NCBI GenBank assembly: GCA_023384675.1
Contig: JAHDVK010000011.1
Span: forward strand, 124,001 to 188,000
Direction of reading: 5' to 3'
DNA length: 64,000 bases
DNA from: Bryobacteraceae bacterium
Lineage (GTDB): Bacteria > Acidobacteriota > Terriglobia > Bryobacterales > Bryobacteraceae
This document shows, piece after piece, positions 8,758-17,488 of this stretch. The notes under the pieces are model-generated. The model was not told the origin of the DNA, searched no databases, and saw only the letters and a program-made list of their open reading frames with translations. A program made the position numbers and the translations under genes. Position 1 is the first letter of the stretch, and the number at the start of each line of letters is the position of its first letter.

Positions 8758-9959
8758 GGCGTGGCCTCGCGCGGCAGATAGCGGCTGATCCAATAGCCCA
8801 GCGGAGGGAAAACGAGCAGCAACGAGAGGGCGAAATGCAGCGACGTCTGGTCGGCGATCCAGCCGGTGAGCGGGATGAAGACGATGCCCGCCGCACCCCA
8901 GCCGAAGCCCATCATCAGCGCCGAGACCGTGCCCGCCTGGCGCGGCGCGAGTTCCTGCGCCACCACCACGTTCACCGGAATGGTGAACAGCAGAATCAGC
9001 CCGCCGAGAGCGAGCGCGGCGATGCCCCAGGGACCCTGGTCCAGGAAGAAGAAATAGGCCATGAAGGGCGTGGAAAACAGAAACGAAGCCAGAATGACGC
9101 GGCGCGGCCCGAACCGTTCCGACAGATTTCCGCCGATGAAGCCGCCGAGAGCGCCCGCGGCGAGGTAGAAGGTGAGCACCAGCGCGGCCTGGCGGAGCGT
9201 GAATCCCCGCTCCTTGTTCAGATAGAGGGCGAGGAATTGCGTGTAGGTGATTTGGACGGCCGAGCGGAGAAAGACGCCTGCAAACAGGACCGCGAGCGGC
9301 CGCCGGACGGCCCGCAGCGGGGTCCAGTCGAAGCCCGCGGCTCCCGCACCCAGAGGCCGTTCCGGGACGGGCATCAGCGTCAGCAGCAAGGCGCTCACGA
9401 GAATGCCGGGAATGGCGGCCCAGAGGGCGGATTCGATACCGTAAGCGGCGACAAGCTGCGAATAGAGGAAGGGCGAGAGCGCGAGTCCGAGGGTGCCGGT
9501 GCTGATAAAGACGGCCATCCAGCGGGCGCGGTGACGCTCCAGTCCCGCCGTGGCCCAGGCCGAGCCCTGCGGGTGGAAGGCGCTGACGCCCGCTCCGCCG
9601 AAAAAGACGAGCGCAAGCGCCCAGCCGAAGCCCGGTGCGTAACCAAGCGCTGAGATGAAGATCCCGGCGATGGCGGGCGAGAGTGCCGAAAACAGGCGCG
9701 AACGCCAGCGGTCGGACAGGTAGCCGTAAAGGGGCTGAGTGAGGGAACTGGAGAAGACGAGCATCCCGCCCAGCAAACCGGCCTGCGTGAGCGACAGCCG
9801 CAGTTTGTCCACCAGCAGGGGCTGCATGACGCCCAGCGCGCCGGAATAGAGGTCGATGAAAAAATGCGCGGCGCTGAGCAGAACCAGCGTGAGCATGCCG
9901 GGCGAAAGGCCCAGGCGGCGGACGGCGAGTTGCGGGAGGATCCGGGAGTGGCTGCTCAT
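8754..9959 (-). CDS. MFS transporter (fosmidomycin-resistance-like), coupled to queC
   Basis: A 401-residue protein with about 12 hydrophobic segments. Between TM2 and TM3 is the MFS motif-A-like loop [10 protein letters not shown], and an R-F-G-P-R-R loop lies in the second half. The overall pattern resembles Fsr-type drug and small-molecule exporters. The stop overlaps the preferred queC start by 4 nt, so it is the first gene of the transporter-queC-queE cluster. Linkage suggests it could move a deazaguanine precursor or related base, but MFS substrate cannot be read from sequence. Confidence 0.8.
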   Translation of the reverse strand: MSSHSRILPQLAVRRLGLSPGMLTLVLLSAAHFFIDLYSGALGVMQPLLVDKLRLSLTQAGLLGGMLVFSSSLTQPLYGYLSDRWRSRLFSALSPAIAGIFISALGYAPGFGWALALVFFGGAGVSAFHPQGSAWATAGLERHRARWMAVFISTGTLGLALSPFLYSQLVAAYGIESALWAAIPGILVSALLLTLMPVPERPLGAGAAGFDWTPLRAVRRPLAVLFAGVFLRSAVQITYTQFLALYLNKERGFTLRQAALVLTFYLAAGALGGFIGGNLSERFGPRRVILASFLFSTPFMAYFFFLDQGPWGIAALALGGLILLFTIPVNVVVAQELAPRQAGTVSALMMGFGWGAAGIVFIPLTGWIADQTSLHFALSLLLVFPPLGYWISRYLPREATP

Positions 9960-9983
9960 CTTACGTAAAAGGCGCCAATCACT

Positions 9984-10011
9984 AGTATAAAGAACAGTTT
10001 TATGACACTAA
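9984..10011 (-). promoter_or_regulatory. Candidate promoter for the MFS-queC-queE cluster
   Basis: On the minus strand a good -10 hexamer TATACT (9984-9989) lies about 25 nt before the MFS start. A weak -35-like TTAGTG (10006-10011) sits 16 nt further upstream. The -35 match is poor, so this is a suggestion only. Confidence 0.3.
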
Positions 10012-10072
10012 GCCTTTGGGTTCCCTAAGCCGATAGAGCAATTAGGCCGGCCTGCGCTCGGCCTGTGAACGC

Positions 10073-12058
10073 ATGATCCGGTTACTCCTATCGTGGCTGT
10101 ACCGCCGATTGTACCCGGCGGGGGAGGCGCTGCGGGCCAGCGAAGCGCGGTATGCCGACCTGTTCGCCCGGGTGCCGGACGGCGTGTATGAGACCCTGCC
10201 TGACGGAACCGTGGTGGCCGCGAACCCGGCGCTCGTGAGGATGCTCGGCTACGCCTCGGAGGAGGACATGAAAGCCGCGGGCGGCGCGGCTCGACTGTAC
10301 GTGAATCCGGAACTCAGGGAACAGGCGCGGCGGCAGTTGGAAAGCGAGGGTGAGATCCGGAACACGGAACTGGAGCTTTACCGGAAGGACGGGGGCGTAG
10401 TGACCGTGCTCGAAAATGCGCATGTGGTCCGGGACCGGAGGGGGCGCGTGCAGAGCTTCCAGGGCACGTTAACGGATATCACCGATCGCAAGGCGGTGCT
10501 GGTGGAGGTGCAGCGGGCACGCGACGCCGCGCTGGAGGCATCCCGGCTAAAAACGCAATTTCTGGCCAACGTGAGTCACGAACTCAGGACTCCTCTCAAC
10601 GGCGTGCTGGCCATGGCGCAGGTGCTGGGGGAGAGCACATTACCACGCGAACAGCAGGAGTGCGTCACCACCATCGAGCATTCCGCGAGCTTTCTCCTGG
10701 ATCTGATTAACGACATATTGGATTTCGCGTCCATCGAAGCCGGGAAATTGCGCCTGGAAGATGGGATTTTCCGGATTCGCGACCTGGTGGAGGAAACCGC
10801 CGCGGTGGTGGCGCCCCGGGCGGCGGCCGCGGGTCTGACCATTCTCACCGATATCGATCCGGCGCTGCCGGAACTCGTGCGCGGCGACGGAAGCCGTCTC
10901 CGGCAGGTACTCCACAACCTGGCCGTCAATGCGGTGAAGTTCACGGCGGAGGGCGAGGTGGTGTTGTGGGCCCGGGTTGACGCGACGATGCCCAATGGAG
11001 TCCGCTTCGAAGTTCGGGATACGGGAATCGGAATCGCTTCGGAGGCGCAGGAGTTGATCTTCGAGCCATTCAGCCAGGCGGACGGTTCCACCAGGCGCCG
11101 GTTTGGCGGTACGGGGCTGGGGCTGGCGATTGCGCGGCAGATCGCCACGAACATGAAGGGCCGGCTCACGGTGGACAGCCGTCAGGGGGGAGGGGCGACG
11201 TTCAGTTGCGTGGTTCCGCTTCCGCCCGCGCCGGGCTGCCGGGTCGCACCGGCGAGGAAACTCGCCGGCCTATGCGGAAAGAGAGTACTGGTTATCGAAC
11301 CGCGCGACGGAGTTCGCGAGTTGATCGGAGAGTGGCTCAGGCGCTGGGGTGCGGAACCGGGACTCTACACCTCGGCGGGGGAGGAGCTTGACTGCGCCGG
11401 GGCACATTTGGTGGTGGCCGACGAAGCGGAGGCAGAGCGTTGCAGGCATCTGGCCGCCGGCGGGGCGCCTCTGGTGATCCTGGCCCCGCCGCGCGCGGCT
11501 GACCGCAACGGTGCGCTTTGTGTCAACCGTCCGGTCCGCGAGTTGTCGCTGCTGGATGCGCTGTTGCGGGCCGGCGCCGAAAAGGTCAAGGATCCCGAGC
11601 CGGAACCCCTGGCCAAACTCGCGCAAGCCGTCGGCCCGAAAAGGCGGGCGATCGCCGGGCGGCGGGTGCTGGCGGCCGAAGACAATCCCGTCAATCAGTT
11701 GGTGATCCGCAAACTCACCGAGAGGCTTGGCTACACAATCGACGTCGTCGGGTCGGGCCGGGAGGCGATCGACGCCGTCTCGCGAGGCGGTTATTCCGTT
11801 GTGCTCATGGATTGCCAAATGCCCGAAATGGATGGATTCGAGGCAACGGCCGCCATCCGGGCGCTGCCGGACGGGTTCGGCGCGGTACCCATCGTCGCCG
11901 TCACCGCCCACGCCTTGCCGGGCGACCGCGAGCAATGTCTGGCCCGGGGTATGGACGACTATCTCACCAAACCGATCCTCATGGACGATCTGGCCCGGCT
12001 TCTGGAGCGCTGGATCGCGGCTCGCGAGGCGCCGGGGCTGGGCCGCCAGAACCCTTAA
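10073..12058 (+). CDS. Hybrid sensor histidine kinase (PAS-HisKA-HATPase-REC-REC)
   Basis: A 661-residue cytoplasmic kinase with only a short hydrophobic N-terminus. A PAS domain spans about 25-140. The HisKA box N-V-S-H-E-L-R-T-P-L has the phosphoaccepting His at H169. A HATPase_c domain spans about 220-385, with N-box, D-T-G-I-G-I and G-T-G-L-G-L motifs. A divergent receiver-like domain (about 402-505) has Arg where the conserved Lys should be. A complete receiver follows (about 525-645), with D580 in L-M-D-C-Q-M-P-E-M-D-G. No Hpt or output gene is adjacent; phosphotransfer would end at the receiver or pass to an unlinked partner. The signal is unknown. Confidence 0.92.
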   Translation: MIRLLLSWLYRRLYPAGEALRASEARYADLFARVPDGVYETLPDGTVVAANPALVRMLGYASEEDMKAAGGAARLYVNPELREQARRQLESEGEIRNTELELYRKDGGVVTVLENAHVVRDRRGRVQSFQGTLTDITDRKAVLVEVQRARDAALEASRLKTQFLANVSHELRTPLNGVLAMAQVLGESTLPREQQECVTTIEHSASFLLDLINDILDFASIEAGKLRLEDGIFRIRDLVEETAAVVAPRAAAAGLTILTDIDPALPELVRGDGSRLRQVLHNLAVNAVKFTAEGEVVLWARVDATMPNGVRFEVRDTGIGIASEAQELIFEPFSQADGSTRRRFGGTGLGLAIARQIATNMKGRLTVDSRQGGGATFSCVVPLPPAPGCRVAPARKLAGLCGKRVLVIEPRDGVRELIGEWLRRWGAEPGLYTSAGEELDCAGAHLVVADEAEAERCRHLAAGGAPLVILAPPRAADRNGALCVNRPVRELSLLDALLRAGAEKVKDPEPEPLAKLAQAVGPKRRAIAGRRVLAAEDNPVNQLVIRKLTERLGYTIDVVGSGREAIDAVSRGGYSVVLMDCQMPEMDGFEATAAIRALPDGFGAVPIVAVTAHALPGDREQCLARGMDDYLTKPILMDDLARLLERWIAAREAPGLGRQNP

Positions 12059-12069
12059 ACTGAGAAAGC

Positions 12070-13758
12070 ATGCTGCAAGTCCGCCGCGTGGCGCTGTTTC
12101 TCGCGCTCGCCCTGTTGTTTCTCGCCGCCAACCGGGCCGCCTACAAAGGCTGGTTCATGGACGACGATCTCGACAACCTTGCCTGGACGCAGCACCACAC
12201 CCTGCCGGAGTTCGCCGCCGGGCTGGCGTCGCCGCTGTTTGCGGAGTTCAACTACCGCCCGGCGGGCCACGTCATCTATCACCTGCTCGGGAAGCATGTG
12301 GGCCTCGAATATGGCTGGTACGTGGCCGTGATGCATCTGCTGCACCTGGTGAACGTGCTGCTGGTGTGGCTGCTGGCGCGGCGGCTGGGAGCAGGCGAAC
12401 GCGGCGCCGGAGTGGGCGCTCTGCTGTTCGCGTTCCACATGGCCTGCTTCGACGCCTATTGGAAACCGATGTTCGTGTTCGATGTAGTGGCGGCGCTGTT
12501 CTATCTGCTGGCCTTGCACGCTTACCTGTCGCCGCGCTGGTGGCTGGCGCTGCTGCCGTTCTGGTTTGCGTATAAGGGCAAGGAACTCGCCGTCACGCTG
12601 CCCGCTGTGCTGCTGCTTTATGAGTTCACTCTGGGCGAAAGGCGCTGGAAGCGCGTGCTGCCGTTTGCTGCGATCGCCGCGTCGTTCACGCTGCAGGGCG
12701 TGTTCAAGAACGCGCCGACAGACAACGACTACACGCTGCGGTTCACTCCGCTTGCGGTGTGGCGGACGCTCGAATTTTACTCCTCGAAGATTCTGCTGCT
12801 GCCCTGGGCGGGCCTGCTGCTGATTCCCGCGGGGTGGCTGGTGAAAGACCGGCGGGCGCGATTCGCATTGCTGGCTATCCCGCTGATGCTGGGGCCTTTG
12901 TGGTTCCTGCCCGGGCGGCTGTTCGCCGTGTATTTGTACCTGCCGCTAATTGGGCTGGCCCTGTGGCTGGCTTTCGCGAGCGAACGCTGGCGCGGCTGGG
13001 TGCTGGCGCTGTTTTTTGCCGTATGGCTGCCATGGAACTACCAGCTTCTGCGCGAAGGCCGCAAGGCGGCGCTCACGATCGGCCCGGAAAACCGCGAATA
13101 TGTCGAACAAATCGCCGCTTTTGCGCAAAAAAACCCGAATCTTCGCACGATTCTGTTCGACGGCGGCCCGGCCGGAATGAACGAATGGGGCGTGCGGGGC
13201 GCGCTGCGCTGGCACTACCGGCATCCCGGCTTGCGCATGGCGGCGGTGAATAGCGAGGAGGCTCGTAAGTGGCTCGAAACGGGTGAGATCGCCCTGATCG
13301 GCTGGGATCGCGCCCGCCGCACGCTGATCACGGCGGTCCGCAATGAAGCCGAACCCGACGTCGCCTATATCGCCATGAGCGAGGGGCTGCGCGTTTGGCA
13401 GTTCGGCGAGGGCTGGTATCCGATCGAGGGCGGTTTCCGGTGGACCCAACCGCGGGCGTTCGCGCGGCTGCTGCGTCCGGCGGGCGCGCGGGAATTTGAA
13501 GTGCGGACCAACCTGGGCCCGCTACAGTTCGCCGAGCAGGGCCGCGTCGGGCTGGAACTGCTGATCGAAGGCGAGTCGCAGGGCGTGCAGGTGTGGGATC
13601 GGGAGGGCTGGTTTGTGAGGCGGTGGGCGGTGGAACCAGAGGAGGACGAGCGCGTGGTGGAGATCGAACTCCGGGCGGTGGCCCCGTACCGGCCCTCGAA
13701 CGGCGACCCGCGCGTGTTCGGGGCCGCCGTCGCCGCGCTCGGTTTCGTGTCACGATAG
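12070..13758 (+). CDS. Multi-pass membrane protein, probable GT-C-type glycosyltransferase
   Basis: A 562-residue protein with a hydrophobic N-terminal half of about 9-10 membrane segments and a soluble C-terminal part (about residues 330-562). The first extracytoplasmic loop contains M-D-D-D-L-D-N, an acidic cluster in the position where GT-C enzymes (PMT/ArnT/DUF2723-like) keep their catalytic Asp. By that analogy it would transfer a sugar from a lipid carrier outside the membrane. No precise family is recognised. It starts 11 nt after the kinase stop and ends 5 nt before the PduS-like gene, so these genes may share a transcript. Confidence 0.6.
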   Translation: MLQVRRVALFLALALLFLAANRAAYKGWFMDDDLDNLAWTQHHTLPEFAAGLASPLFAEFNYRPAGHVIYHLLGKHVGLEYGWYVAVMHLLHLVNVLLVWLLARRLGAGERGAGVGALLFAFHMACFDAYWKPMFVFDVVAALFYLLALHAYLSPRWWLALLPFWFAYKGKELAVTLPAVLLLYEFTLGERRWKRVLPFAAIAASFTLQGVFKNAPTDNDYTLRFTPLAVWRTLEFYSSKILLLPWAGLLLIPAGWLVKDRRARFALLAIPLMLGPLWFLPGRLFAVYLYLPLIGLALWLAFASERWRGWVLALFFAVWLPWNYQLLREGRKAALTIGPENREYVEQIAAFAQKNPNLRTILFDGGPAGMNEWGVRGALRWHYRHPGLRMAAVNSEEARKWLETGEIALIGWDRARRTLITAVRNEAEPDVAYIAMSEGLRVWQFGEGWYPIEGGFRWTQPRAFARLLRPAGAREFEVRTNLGPLQFAEQGRVGLELLIEGESQGVQVWDREGWFVRRWAVEPEEDERVVEIELRAVAPYRPSNGDPRVFGAAVAALGFVSR

Positions 13759-13763
13759 GCCTG

Positions 13764-15077
13764 ATGGCACTTGCAGAGGCATTGCGCGAGAACGGCGTGG
13801 TGGGCGCGGGCGGAGCCGGGTTTCCGGCCGAGGTGAAGGCGCGGTCGCAGGTGGAATACCTGCTGGCGAATGGCGCCGAATGTGAACCGCTGTTGCACAA
13901 GGACGAAGAGCTGATGAAGCACTTTGCCGAGGGGATGATCGCGGGTATGGCAAGGATGCGCGAAGCCGTTGGCGCGCCCGAGGCCCGGTTCGGCATCAAG
14001 AGTAAGCACAAGGCCGCGGTGGCGGCGCTCACGCCGCATGTCGAAAAAACGGGAATGAAATTCACGTTTCTGGGCGATTTTTACCCTTCCGGAGACGAAT
14101 ATGAGCTGGTTTACGCAGCCACGGAGCGATTGATTCCGGCAGGCGGCATCCCGCTGCAAGTGGGCTGCGTGGTGAACAACGTCGAGACGCTCTATAACGT
14201 GCAGCTCGCCGCCGAAGGCAAGCCTGTGACGCACAAGTTCGTCTCCATCAACGGCGCGGTACGCAAGCCCAGCGCCTTTTGGGCGCCTGTGGGCACACCG
14301 TTCTCGGAGTTGATCGAGCACGCGGGCGGATTGACGGTGGATGAAGCAGGGTATTTCGTCTCGGGCCTGATGATGGGCAAGCTGACGTTCGACCTGACGC
14401 AGCCGGTGACGAAGACGACCTGTGGGCTGATCGTGCTGCCGCGCGAGCACACTCTGGTGGAGCGGCGCCTGCGGCCGCCGGAGTCGATGGCGCGCATCGG
14501 CAAATCGGCCTGCGACCAGTGCAGCTACTGCACGGAATTCTGCCCGCGCTATCTGCTGGGCTATGACGTGCAGCCGCACAAGGTGATGCGCTCGCTCGGC
14601 TTCACGCTGACCGGCGCGGACAACTGGAATCAGTCCGCGGAGCTATGCTGCGCCTGCGGGCTGTGTACGCTCTACGCCTGTCCCGAGGACCTGTATCCGA
14701 AAGAGGCGTGCGACGACGCAAAATCGAGCTTGCGCGCCGCGGGCATCAAGTATGTCCAGCAAAAGCCGGTGAAGGCGCACCCGATGAAGGAATACCGGCG
14801 GGTGCCGCAGTCGCTGCTGCGCGAACGCCTGAAAGTGGAGCGCTACGAACAGCCGACGCCCTACACGGCGAAGCAGCCCGCGCCGGCGCGGGTGCGGATT
14901 CTGACCAAACAGCACACCGGCCAGGCGGCGCTGCCGGCGGTGCGCGAGGGCGAAAGGGTGAAGGCGGGGCAGGTGGTGGCGCGGATGGCCGAGGGGGCGC
15001 TGGGGGCGAACGTACACGCGTCCATCGATGGCAAGGTGACGGCGGTAACGAACGAAATGATTGAGATTAGCCGATGA
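13764..15077 (+). CDS. pduS: PduS-like (RnfC-related) flavin/Fe-S reductase of bacterial microcompartments
   Basis: PduS is an FMN- and Fe-S-containing NADH-dependent cobalamin reductase that works with the shell protein PduT. The 437-residue product opens with G-V-V-G-A-G-G-A-G-F-P and N-G-A-E-C-E-P-L-L, the SLBB/RnfC-type flavin and NADH region, and includes V-V-N-N-V-E-T. Two 4Fe-4S sites are visible: C250xxC253xxC256xxxC260 and C295/C296, C298, C301, C306. The C-terminal part contains a short lipoyl-like RnfC-type stretch. The start at 13764 is the first ATG after the upstream stop. The stop overlaps the next gene by 4 nt (ATGA), as expected of a PduS/PduT pair. The substrate here is unknown. 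Confidence 0.88.
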   Translation: MALAEALRENGVVGAGGAGFPAEVKARSQVEYLLANGAECEPLLHKDEELMKHFAEGMIAGMARMREAVGAPEARFGIKSKHKAAVAALTPHVEKTGMKFTFLGDFYPSGDEYELVYAATERLIPAGGIPLQVGCVVNNVETLYNVQLAAEGKPVTHKFVSINGAVRKPSAFWAPVGTPFSELIEHAGGLTVDEAGYFVSGLMMGKLTFDLTQPVTKTTCGLIVLPREHTLVERRLRPPESMARIGKSACDQCSYCTEFCPRYLLGYDVQPHKVMRSLGFTLTGADNWNQSAELCCACGLCTLYACPEDLYPKEACDDAKSSLRAAGIKYVQQKPVKAHPMKEYRRVPQSLLRERLKVERYEQPTPYTAKQPAPARVRILTKQHTGQAALPAVREGERVKAGQVVARMAEGALGANVHASIDGKVTAVTNEMIEISR

Positions 15078-15622
15078 AAAACTCGATTGGACTCTTGGAA
15101 CTGAGCTCGATTGCCGCGGGCTTTCAGGTTTGCGACGCGATGCTGAAGGCCTCGGATGTGGAGTTGGTGCTGGCGCGCACGATTTGCAGCGGCAAGTACA
15201 TGGTGCTGATCCGCGGGGACGTGGCGGCGGTGGAAGCGGCCGTTGAAGCGGGCAAGGCGGAGAACGAGTTCTCGGTGATCGACTCCTTCGTGATCCCGAA
15301 CGTGGACGAGAGCCTGTTTCCGGCCATCGCGGGCACGACGAAGGGCGACACGATGGAAGCGCTCGGGGTAATCGAGAGCTTTTCGGTGGCGAGCCTGATT
15401 GAAGGGGCGGACGCGATGGTGAAGTCGGCCAACGTGCAACTGCTGGAAGTCCGGCTGGCGATGGCGCTGGGCGGCAAAGCGTTCGCGGTGGTGACGGGCT
15501 CCGTGTCGGCGGTGCGCAGCGCAGTGGATTCGGGCGCGCAAATGATCGGCCGCAAGGGCCTGCTGGTGAACAAGGTGGTGATCGCGAACCCGCGGCCGGA
15601 GCTGTTGCAGGAGTTGATCTAG
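15074..15622 (+). CDS. pduT: PduT-like tandem-domain microcompartment shell protein (BMC-T)
   Basis: A 182-residue protein with two BMC domains, at about 4-80 and 96-178. Each starts with the G-L/V-L/I-E motif (I-G-L-L-E-L; L-G-V-I-E-S). Trimers of this type form pseudohexagonal shell tiles. The first domain has Cys38 in T-I-C-S-G-K-Y, the residue that in PduT holds a 4Fe-4S cluster at the trimer axis, so this copy probably keeps the redox centre and could pass electrons to or from the overlapping pduS-like product. No other shell or cargo genes lie in the window, so this is a satellite of a compartment encoded elsewhere. Confidence 0.92.
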   Translation: MKNSIGLLELSSIAAGFQVCDAMLKASDVELVLARTICSGKYMVLIRGDVAAVEAAVEAGKAENEFSVIDSFVIPNVDESLFPAIAGTTKGDTMEALGVIESFSVASLIEGADAMVKSANVQLLEVRLAMALGGKAFAVVTGSVSAVRSAVDSGAQMIGRKGLLVNKVVIANPRPELLQELI

Positions 15623-15653
15623 CAGAACAGCTGCCAAGCAGAGAGGAAAAAGG

Positions 15654-16805
15654 ATGATAATTTCCCGGCTCATTCTTAAGAACTGGCGGAATTTTCGCAA
15701 CTTTGATGTTGTGTTCTCTGATCGAGTCTTCCTGGTAGGGCCGAATGCTTCTGGCAAGTCGAATGTATTAGATGCCATTCGCTTCCTGCGAGACATCGCT
15801 AAGCCCAGCGGCGGATTGCAGGCCGCCGTGAACAAGCGGTTTGGGTTGTCGAGGATCAGATGCCTCTCCGCTCGAAAGGATCCAGACGTCGAGATCGAGG
15901 TTCACCTCGGCTCTCCTGGTGAGGAGCCAGATTGGAGATATTGTATTGGACTTACACAGGAGGTGCGAGGGAGGCGCGAGTGCAAACTCCGGTTCGAGAG
16001 AGTCTGGCAGCGACAGACACTGTTGGTGGATCGCCCCGACAAACTGGATAAGGCTGATGAGCCCCGGCTGACGCAGACACACCTTGAGCAGATTGGTGCT
16101 AATGTGGACTTTCGTCAAGTCAGTCATTTTCTGGAATCCATCCGCTACCTGCACCTTGTTCCCCAGTTATTCAAGCATCCAGAACTTTTTCAATCACCTG
16201 TAAGCGCGGAGGATCCGTTCGGTAAGAGCTTTCTTGAGCAGATTTCAAAAACCCCCAAAGCCACACAAGCATCTCGACTAAAGAAGATCGAGGAGGCGAT
16301 CAGGAAAGCCGTACCCTATTTGAAGAATCTCGAATTGAAGAAGGATGAAGCGACAGGTGCACCACACCTGGAAGCCCTTTACGAGCACTGGAGGCCAAAC
16401 GCCGGCAAGCAACGGGAGGATCAGTTCTCCGATGGGACGCTGCGGCTGATTGGCCTATTGTGGTCGCTGCTGGATGGTGATGCGCCGCTCCTGTTGGAGG
16501 AGCCTGAGTTGTCGCTTCATTCCGGAATTGTAGAGAAGTTGCCGTCTATTTTCGGCCGTGTTCAACGCCAGAGGAAGCGTCAGCTTATCGTCAGCACGCA
16601 CAGTTGGGATCTGCTCTCCGACAAAGGGATAGGCGGTGAAGAGGTTGTGCTGCTGGAGCCTGGACTCGAAGGAACCGTTGCGCGGTTGGCCTCATCGGTG
16701 AACGACGTCCGGACTCTGCTCAAATCTGGCTTGAGCGTGGCAGATGCTGCCTTGCCGCGGACGAAGCCGGCGGCATTGGACCAGATGAGTTTCGATCTCC
16801 GGTGA
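15654..16805 (+). CDS. AAA/ABC-type ATPase (AAA_21-like), putative defence module
   Basis: A 383-residue ATPase with Walker A G-P-N-A-S-G-K-S at residues 29-36, an ABC-like signature F-S-D-G-T around 258-262, Walker B L-L-L-E-E-P-E-L-S-L-H at 279-289 and an H-loop S-T-H-S at 314-317. This is the AAA_15/AAA_21 layout of OLD, RloA and AriA-like proteins. It has a GAGAGGAAAAAGG ribosome-binding site and its stop overlaps the partner start (TGATG). Base composition is strikingly low in GC compared with neighbours, a sign of recent transfer. Such ATPases usually sense and activate a TOPRIM-type partner in phage defence; that role is inferred. Confidence 0.88.
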   Translation: MIISRLILKNWRNFRNFDVVFSDRVFLVGPNASGKSNVLDAIRFLRDIAKPSGGLQAAVNKRFGLSRIRCLSARKDPDVEIEVHLGSPGEEPDWRYCIGLTQEVRGRRECKLRFERVWQRQTLLVDRPDKLDKADEPRLTQTHLEQIGANVDFRQVSHFLESIRYLHLVPQLFKHPELFQSPVSAEDPFGKSFLEQISKTPKATQASRLKKIEEAIRKAVPYLKNLELKKDEATGAPHLEALYEHWRPNAGKQREDQFSDGTLRLIGLLWSLLDGDAPLLLEEPELSLHSGIVEKLPSIFGRVQRQRKRQLIVSTHSWDLLSDKGIGGEEVVLLEPGLEGTVARLASSVNDVRTLLKSGLSVADAALPRTKPAALDQMSFDLR

Positions 16806-17449
16806 TGACTCTAGTTCCGATGAACCCAGTTCCGATCAACCTCGGGATCGAGGACCCATTGAGCGAGTGCGTGGCGCGGCGGCTGCTTGTGCTGCATGCA
16901 AACAAATACCAGATTGGTGTTGCATACGGGAGGAGTGGTTTCGGAGATCTGAAGAGGACAGCCAAGGGCTGGAATGCCGCGGCAAAAGGCATCCCATTCT
17001 TCTTGCTCACGGATCTCGACTTGACCTTCCCATGCCCTTCCGCACTGGTGGAAGACTGGCTCGATGGAGCAGAGCGCAAACACCCAAATCTGATCTTCCG
17101 TGTTGCGGTGCGCGAAGTGGAAGCTTGGCTGCTTGCGGATGCGGAAGGGCTTGCCGCGTTTCTCGGCTTGAGCGTGCGCCATGTGCCTGCGGTGCCGGAA
17201 GGTTTGACGGATCCGAAGGCGGCCCTGATCGAACTTGCCAGGCGGGCACGATCGAAAGAACTGAGGGAGCGCATTGTTCCCAGAACAGGAAGCACGGCTG
17301 TTCAAGGACGCGAGTACAACTCCTGCTTGTGCGAATTTGTGCGTGGCGGCTGGAGTCCGGAGCGGGCGAGCCACCGTTCTCTGAGTCTGGCGCGGGCGAT
17401 TCAGCGCTTGTCTGTCTTCGAACCTGATTGGGAGAACCTGAATCCCTGA
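16805..17449 (+). CDS. TOPRIM-like DUF4276/RloB-type protein, putative effector
   Basis: A 214-residue protein encoded directly after the ATPase, with a 1-nt overlap at TGATG; a GTG three bases upstream is an alternative start. TOPRIM-like features are visible: an early conserved Glu (E16), a hydrophobic strand ending F-F-L-L-T-D-L-D (D70 and D72), and then R-E-V-E-A-W-L-L-A-D (E104, E106), a motif shared with DUF4276 and RloB proteins. TOPRIM partners of AAA ATPases act as nucleases in OLD-like systems and PARIS. It shares the atypical composition of the ATPase gene. The assignment rests on motif recall, so the exact family is less sure than the pairing. Confidence 0.7.
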   Translation: MTLVPMNPVPINLGIEDPLSECVARRLLVLHANKYQIGVAYGRSGFGDLKRTAKGWNAAAKGIPFFLLTDLDLTFPCPSALVEDWLDGAERKHPNLIFRVAVREVEAWLLADAEGLAAFLGLSVRHVPAVPEGLTDPKAALIELARRARSKELRERIVPRTGSTAVQGREYNSCLCEFVRGGWSPERASHRSLSLARAIQRLSVFEPDWENLNP

Positions 17450-17488
17450 TAGGCTGGTTTGGTCAAGTGAGGCAATCGGCGATAGGCG

